Shown: one piece after another, positions 60,736 through 64,000 of the stretch
Layout: each line of letters begins with the position of its first letter
How positions within the stretch are numbered: the first letter of the stretch is position 1
Assembly: GCF_009760915.1 (NCBI RefSeq)
Contig: NZ_VIDQ01000006.1
Span: 86,860 to 150,859 of the forward strand
DNA length: 64,000 nucleotides
Direction: 5' to 3'
Origin: Azohydromonas aeria
Lineage (GTDB): Bacteria > Pseudomonadota > Gammaproteobacteria > Burkholderiales > Burkholderiaceae_C
Translations under genes and position numbers: made by a program
The notes under the pieces: model-generated
Seen by the model: the letters and a program-made list of their open reading frames with translations, nothing else
Told to the model about the DNA's origin: nothing
The model's database searches: none

Positions 60736-63700
60736 TCAGGTCGCCGGCGCTTGCCGCGTCCCCTCGCCCTGCTCCGGCGCCGTGATCGGCCCCTTGCCGC
60801 TGAAGCGGTCCAGCGCCAGGTAGATCACCGGCGTGATGTAGAGCGTCACCGCCTGCGAGAACACCAGCCCGCCCACCACCGCCAGGCCCAGCGGCTGGCG
60901 CAGCTCGGCGCCGGCGCCGATGCCCATGGCGATCGGCAGCGCGCCCATCAGCGCCGCCAGCGTCGTCATCATAATCGGCCGGAAGCGCAGGATGCAGGCC
61001 TCGCGGATGGCTTCCAGCGGCTTCATGCCGCGCTCGCGCTGCGCGTCCAGCGCGAAGTCGATCATCATGATCGCGTTCTTCTTGACGATGCCGATGAGCA
61101 GCAGGATGCCGATGGTGGCAATCAGCGTCAGGTCCTGCCCGAAGAACTTGAGCATCAGCAGCGCCCCGACCGCCGCGGACGGCAGCCCGGCCAGGATCGT
61201 CAGCGGGTGGATGTAGCTCTCGTAGAGCACGCCCAGCAGCACGTAGATCACCAGCAGCGCCGCCACGATCAGGACGGCCTGGCTGCCCTGCGAGCTCTTG
61301 AACACCGCCGCGTCGCCGCCGTAGCGCGTGATGATCGACTCGGGCATGCCGATCTCGGCGCGGTAGCGCTCCAGGTTGGCCGTGGCGTCGCCCAGCGCCG
61401 CGCCCGGCGCGAGGTTGAAGGACACCGTCACCGCGCGCAGCTGCCCGACGTGGTTGACCGAGATCGGCCCGACCGTGCGCGACACGGTGGCGAAGGCCGA
61501 CAGCGGCACCAGCCCCCCGGCGCTGGAGCGCACGTAGATGCGCGAGAGGTCCGCCTCCTCCTGCTTGGCCTCCGGGGCGGCTTCCAGGATCACCTGGTAG
61601 CTGTCCGCGGCGGTGTAGATGGTGGACACCTGGCGCTCGCCGAAGGCGCTGTAGAGCGCGGTGCGCACCGCGTCAATGCTCACGCCCAGCGTGTTGGCGC
61701 GGTCGCGGTCGATGGAGAGGGAGGCCTGCAGCCCGCGCAGCTGCGCGTCGCTGGTGACGTCGCGGAACAGCGCGTCGGCGCGCAGCCGCGCCTGCAGCTT
61801 CTCGGCCCACTCGTTGAGCTCGCCGGCCTGTACGCTCTGCAGGATGTACTGGTACTGCGCCTTGCTGGAGCGGCCGCCAAGCTGCAGGTTCTGCACCGGG
61901 CGCATGTAGACGGTGATGCCCGGCACCTCGCGCAGCTTGCGCCGCAGGCCCTCGATCACCTGCTTCATCGGCGCGCGCTCGGCGCGCGGCTTGAGGTTGA
62001 TGAACATCCGCCCGGTGTTGCCGGTGTTGCCGCCGCCGCCCAGGAAGGAGTTGACGCTGGCGATGTTGGGGTCGCGGCGGAACACCTCGGCCGCGCGCTC
62101 CTGCAGCGCCACCATGGCCGTGAAGGAGATGTCCTCCGCCGCCTCGGTGCTGACCGTGATCTGGCCGATGTCCTCCTCGGGAAAGAAGCCCTTGGGGATG
62201 GTCACGAACAGCCAGGCCGTGGCCGCGAAGGTGCCCAGCGCCAGCAGCAGCACCGCGCCGCGGAACCTCAGCGCGGCGTCGAGCGTGCGGGTGTAGAGGC
62301 GCAGCACCGCGTCGAAGCCGCGCTCGAAGCCGCGCACGACGAGTCCCGGGGGCTTCTTGTGCGCCTCGTCGGAGAGGAAGCGGCTGGCGAGCATGGGCAC
62401 GAGGGTCAGCGACACGAAGGCCGACACCAGGATCGCCAGCGACACCACTACGGCGAACTCGTGGAACAGCAGCCCGATCACGCCGGGCATGAAGAAGATC
62501 GGGATGAAGACCGCCACCAGCGAGGTGGAGATCGAGATGATGGTGAAGCCCACCTCGCGCGAGCCGCGCAGCGCCGCCTGGAACGGCGGCACCCCCTTCT
62601 CGACGTGGCGCATGATGTTTTCGAGCATCACGATGGCGTCGTCCACCACCAGGCCCACGGCCAGCGTCAGGCCCAGCAGCGAGATGTTGTCCAGCGAGTA
62701 GCCCAGGCCCCACAGCAGAGACAGCGCCCCCACCAGCGACACCGGCAGCGACAGCGACGGGATGACGGTGGCGACGAAGCGGCGCAGGAACAGGAAGATC
62801 ACCAGCACCACCAGCGCCACCGTGCCCAGCAGCGTGAGGTTGACGTCGTGCAGCGCCTCGCGGATCGACACGGAGCGGTCGTTGACGAGATTGATCTGCA
62901 CCGACTGCGGCAGCTGCTCGCGAAAGCCCGGCAGCGCCGCGCGCACGGCGTCCACCACGCGCACGGTGTTGGCGTCGGGCTGGCGCTGGATGGCCAGCGT
63001 GATCGAGCGCTCGCCGTTGTAGGTGTTGTAGTTCCTGACAATCTCGAAGCTGTCCTGGACCTGCGCCACGTCGCGCAGCCGCACCGGGTTGCCGTTGCGG
63101 GTGGCGACGATCACTTCCGAGAACTCCGCCGCGTTGCGCAGCTGGCGGTTGGCCTGCAGCGTCAGCGTCTGGCTGGGGCCCTCCAGCGTGCCCACGGGCG
63201 TGTTGGCATTGGCCGCGCGCAGCGCGCTGGCGACCTCGTCGAGGCCGATGTTGCGCGAGGCGAGCTGGTCGGGCAGCACGCGCACGCGCACCGCGAAGCG
63301 CTTCTGGCCGAAGACGTTGACCTGCGCCACGCCGGGCAGCGTGGACAGTGACGGCGAGATCAGGTGCTCGGCGTAGTCGTTGAGGTCCGACAGGCTCAGC
63401 GCCGGCGAGGTCAGCGCCAGCAGCAGCACCGGCGCGTCGGCGGGGTTGACCTTGCGGTACGAGGGCGGCTGCGTCATGTCCTGCGGCAGCTGGCGCTGCG
63501 CGCGCAGCAGCGCGGCCTGCACGTCCACGGCGGCGGCGTCGATGTCGCGCGACTCGTCGAACTCCAGCGTCACCGAGGTGTTGCCCAGCGTGCTGGTGGA
63601 GCTGATGACGTTGAGCCCCGGAATGGTCTGGAACTGCTTTTCCAGCGGCAGCGCCACCGAGGTGGCCATGTTCTCGGGGCTGGCCCCGGGCAGCGAGGCC

Positions 63701-63843
63701 GAGACGTTGATGACCGGCGTGTTGTAGCTGGGCAGCGCCGCCACCGGGATGCGGCCGTAGGCCAGCACGCCGGCCACGACGATGGCCAGGTTGAGCAGCA
63801 CCGTCATCACCGGACGGCGGATGAACAGCTCCGACAGGTTCAC
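60736..63843 (-). CDS. RND efflux pump permease (HAE-1/MdtBC-like)
   Basis: A proton-driven inner-membrane pump of 1035 residues. The N-terminus MNLSELFIRRPVMTVLLNLA and LSYNTPVINV-like segment (here LPSYNTPVINVSASLPGASP) fit the MdtB/MdtC group. TM4 carries LTLAVGLVVDDAIVMLENIM, with the paired Asp residues of the proton relay. PKGFFPEEDIGQITVSTEAA opens the second repeat, and the C-terminal half has LIGIVKKNAIMMIDFALDAQ. The start is GTG 63843, overlapping the stop of the upstream adaptor gene (GTGA). Drug specificity is unknown. Confidence 0.95.
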   Translation of the reverse strand: MNLSELFIRRPVMTVLLNLAIVVAGVLAYGRIPVAALPSYNTPVINVSASLPGASPENMATSVALPLEKQFQTIPGLNVISSTSTLGNTSVTLEFDESRDIDAAAVDVQAALLRAQRQLPQDMTQPPSYRKVNPADAPVLLLALTSPALSLSDLNDYAEHLISPSLSTLPGVAQVNVFGQKRFAVRVRVLPDQLASRNIGLDEVASALRAANANTPVGTLEGPSQTLTLQANRQLRNAAEFSEVIVATRNGNPVRLRDVAQVQDSFEIVRNYNTYNGERSITLAIQRQPDANTVRVVDAVRAALPGFREQLPQSVQINLVNDRSVSIREALHDVNLTLLGTVALVVLVIFLFLRRFVATVIPSLSLPVSLVGALSLLWGLGYSLDNISLLGLTLAVGLVVDDAIVMLENIMRHVEKGVPPFQAALRGSREVGFTIISISTSLVAVFIPIFFMPGVIGLLFHEFAVVVSLAILVSAFVSLTLVPMLASRFLSDEAHKKPPGLVVRGFERGFDAVLRLYTRTLDAALRFRGAVLLLALGTFAATAWLFVTIPKGFFPEEDIGQITVSTEAAEDISFTAMVALQERAAEVFRRDPNIASVNSFLGGGGNTGNTGRMFINLKPRAERAPMKQVIEGLRRKLREVPGITVYMRPVQNLQLGGRSSKAQYQYILQSVQAGELNEWAEKLQARLRADALFRDVTSDAQLRGLQASLSIDRDRANTLGVSIDAVRTALYSAFGERQVSTIYTAADSYQVILEAAPEAKQEEADLSRIYVRSSAGGLVPLSAFATVSRTVGPISVNHVGQLRAVTVSFNLAPGAALGDATANLERYRAEIGMPESIITRYGGDAAVFKSSQGSQAVLIVAALLVIYVLLGVLYESYIHPLTILAGLPSAAVGALLMLKFFGQDLTLIATIGILLLIGIVKKNAIMMIDFALDAQRERGMKPLEAIREACILRFRPIMMTTLAALMGALPIAMGIGAGAELRQPLGLAVVGGLVFSQAVTLYITPVIYLALDRFSGKGPITAPEQGEGTRQAPAT

Positions 63844-64000
63844 CGCATCGCCTCCGCCTGCGACGCGGCGGTGGCCAGCGACATCGCGTTGCCCGGCTGC
63901 GAGGCGCCCGGCGCCGCCGCGCCGCTGCCGCCGCCACCGGCATTGCCCGCCCCGCCGGCGCCACCGGCACCGCCGCCGCCGGCGCCGCCGCTGCCCCCCG
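63840..64000 (-). CDS. C-terminal end of an RND adaptor (partial)
   Basis: Only the last 52 codons are in the window. They encode a Gly/Ala-rich tail (GGAGGAGNAGGGGSGAAAPG) ending ATAASQAEAMR, with TGA at 63842-63840 overlapping the pump gene start. Position and coupling indicate the membrane fusion protein of the same pump. The visible part itself carries no diagnostic motif, so this rests on context. Confidence 0.6.
   Translation of the reverse strand, partial: GGSGGAGGGGAGGAGGAGNAGGGGSGAAAPGASQPGNAMSLATAASQAEAMR

Overview
The window is GC-rich chromosomal DNA that looks betaproteobacterial, most likely Burkholderiales and close to Comamonadaceae or the Rubrivivax/Leptothrix group. The evidence is the set of lineage-typical arrangements: tig-clpP-clpX-lon; ilvB-ilvN-ilvC-pssA-leuA; a sigma factor followed by DUF3619, DUF3106 and RDD genes; a QueE with the Burkholderia-type cysteine spacing; and hpnCDE. 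I see no rRNA, no CRISPR array and no insertion sequence. Both ends are cut: murI enters on the left, and an RND pump adaptor leaves on the right. Assignments rest on reading motifs and gene order by eye; no database search was run.

Layout. 0-5 kb: murI (partial), an MFS transporter, a Ser/Gly repeat protein, and a hipBA toxin-antitoxin locus whose hipA carries an in-frame amber codon, lying in lower-GC DNA beside tRNA-Leu(UAA). 5-14 kb (minus strand): queD-queE for queuosine with an unusual triple-domain QueD, an AI-2E family permease, a complete MacAB-type ABC efflux operon with its outer-membrane factor, and a Leu/Ile/Val-type binding protein. 14-17 kb (plus strand): three tightly coupled genes for a PIG-L deacetylase, a GT2 glycosyltransferase and a radical SAM/SPASM enzyme. 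17-23.5 kb: tRNA-Cys and tRNA-Gly, lon, clpX, clpP, tig and tRNA-Leu(UAG). 23.6-28.7 kb: hpnCDE squalene synthesis, an IclR regulator and a PBP7-like peptidase. 28.8-37 kb: branched-chain amino acid synthesis with two adjacent 2-isopropylmalate synthases, pssA, and a leucine-type attenuator with a leader peptide in front of the long leuA.

37-42 kb: the sigma/DUF3619/DUF3106/RDD set, dgkA, a GT1-like glycosyltransferase and a hexapeptide-repeat acyltransferase. 42-45 kb: a PEP-CTERM secreted protein convergent with a nitroreductase/ThiF pair. 45-50.5 kb: parC and parE of topoisomerase IV with a vapBC module between them, and a LexA-like box upstream of parE. 50.7-64 kb: an RTX-type secreted protein, a second MFS transporter with a 45-residue membrane peptide, a methyltransferase, dapA-bamC-MBL hydrolase, a small lipoprotein, a RoxA-like ribosomal oxygenase, an SlyD-like isomerase, a LysE exporter, a REP-like repeat and a large RND pump.

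Most of this is core metabolism, proteostasis and envelope biology. The candidates for undescribed biology are the deacetylase/GT2/SPASM cluster, the ThiF/nitroreductase pair, the triple QueD and the leuA attenuator. The accessory or decaying material is hipBA, vapBC, the RTX protein and the repeats.
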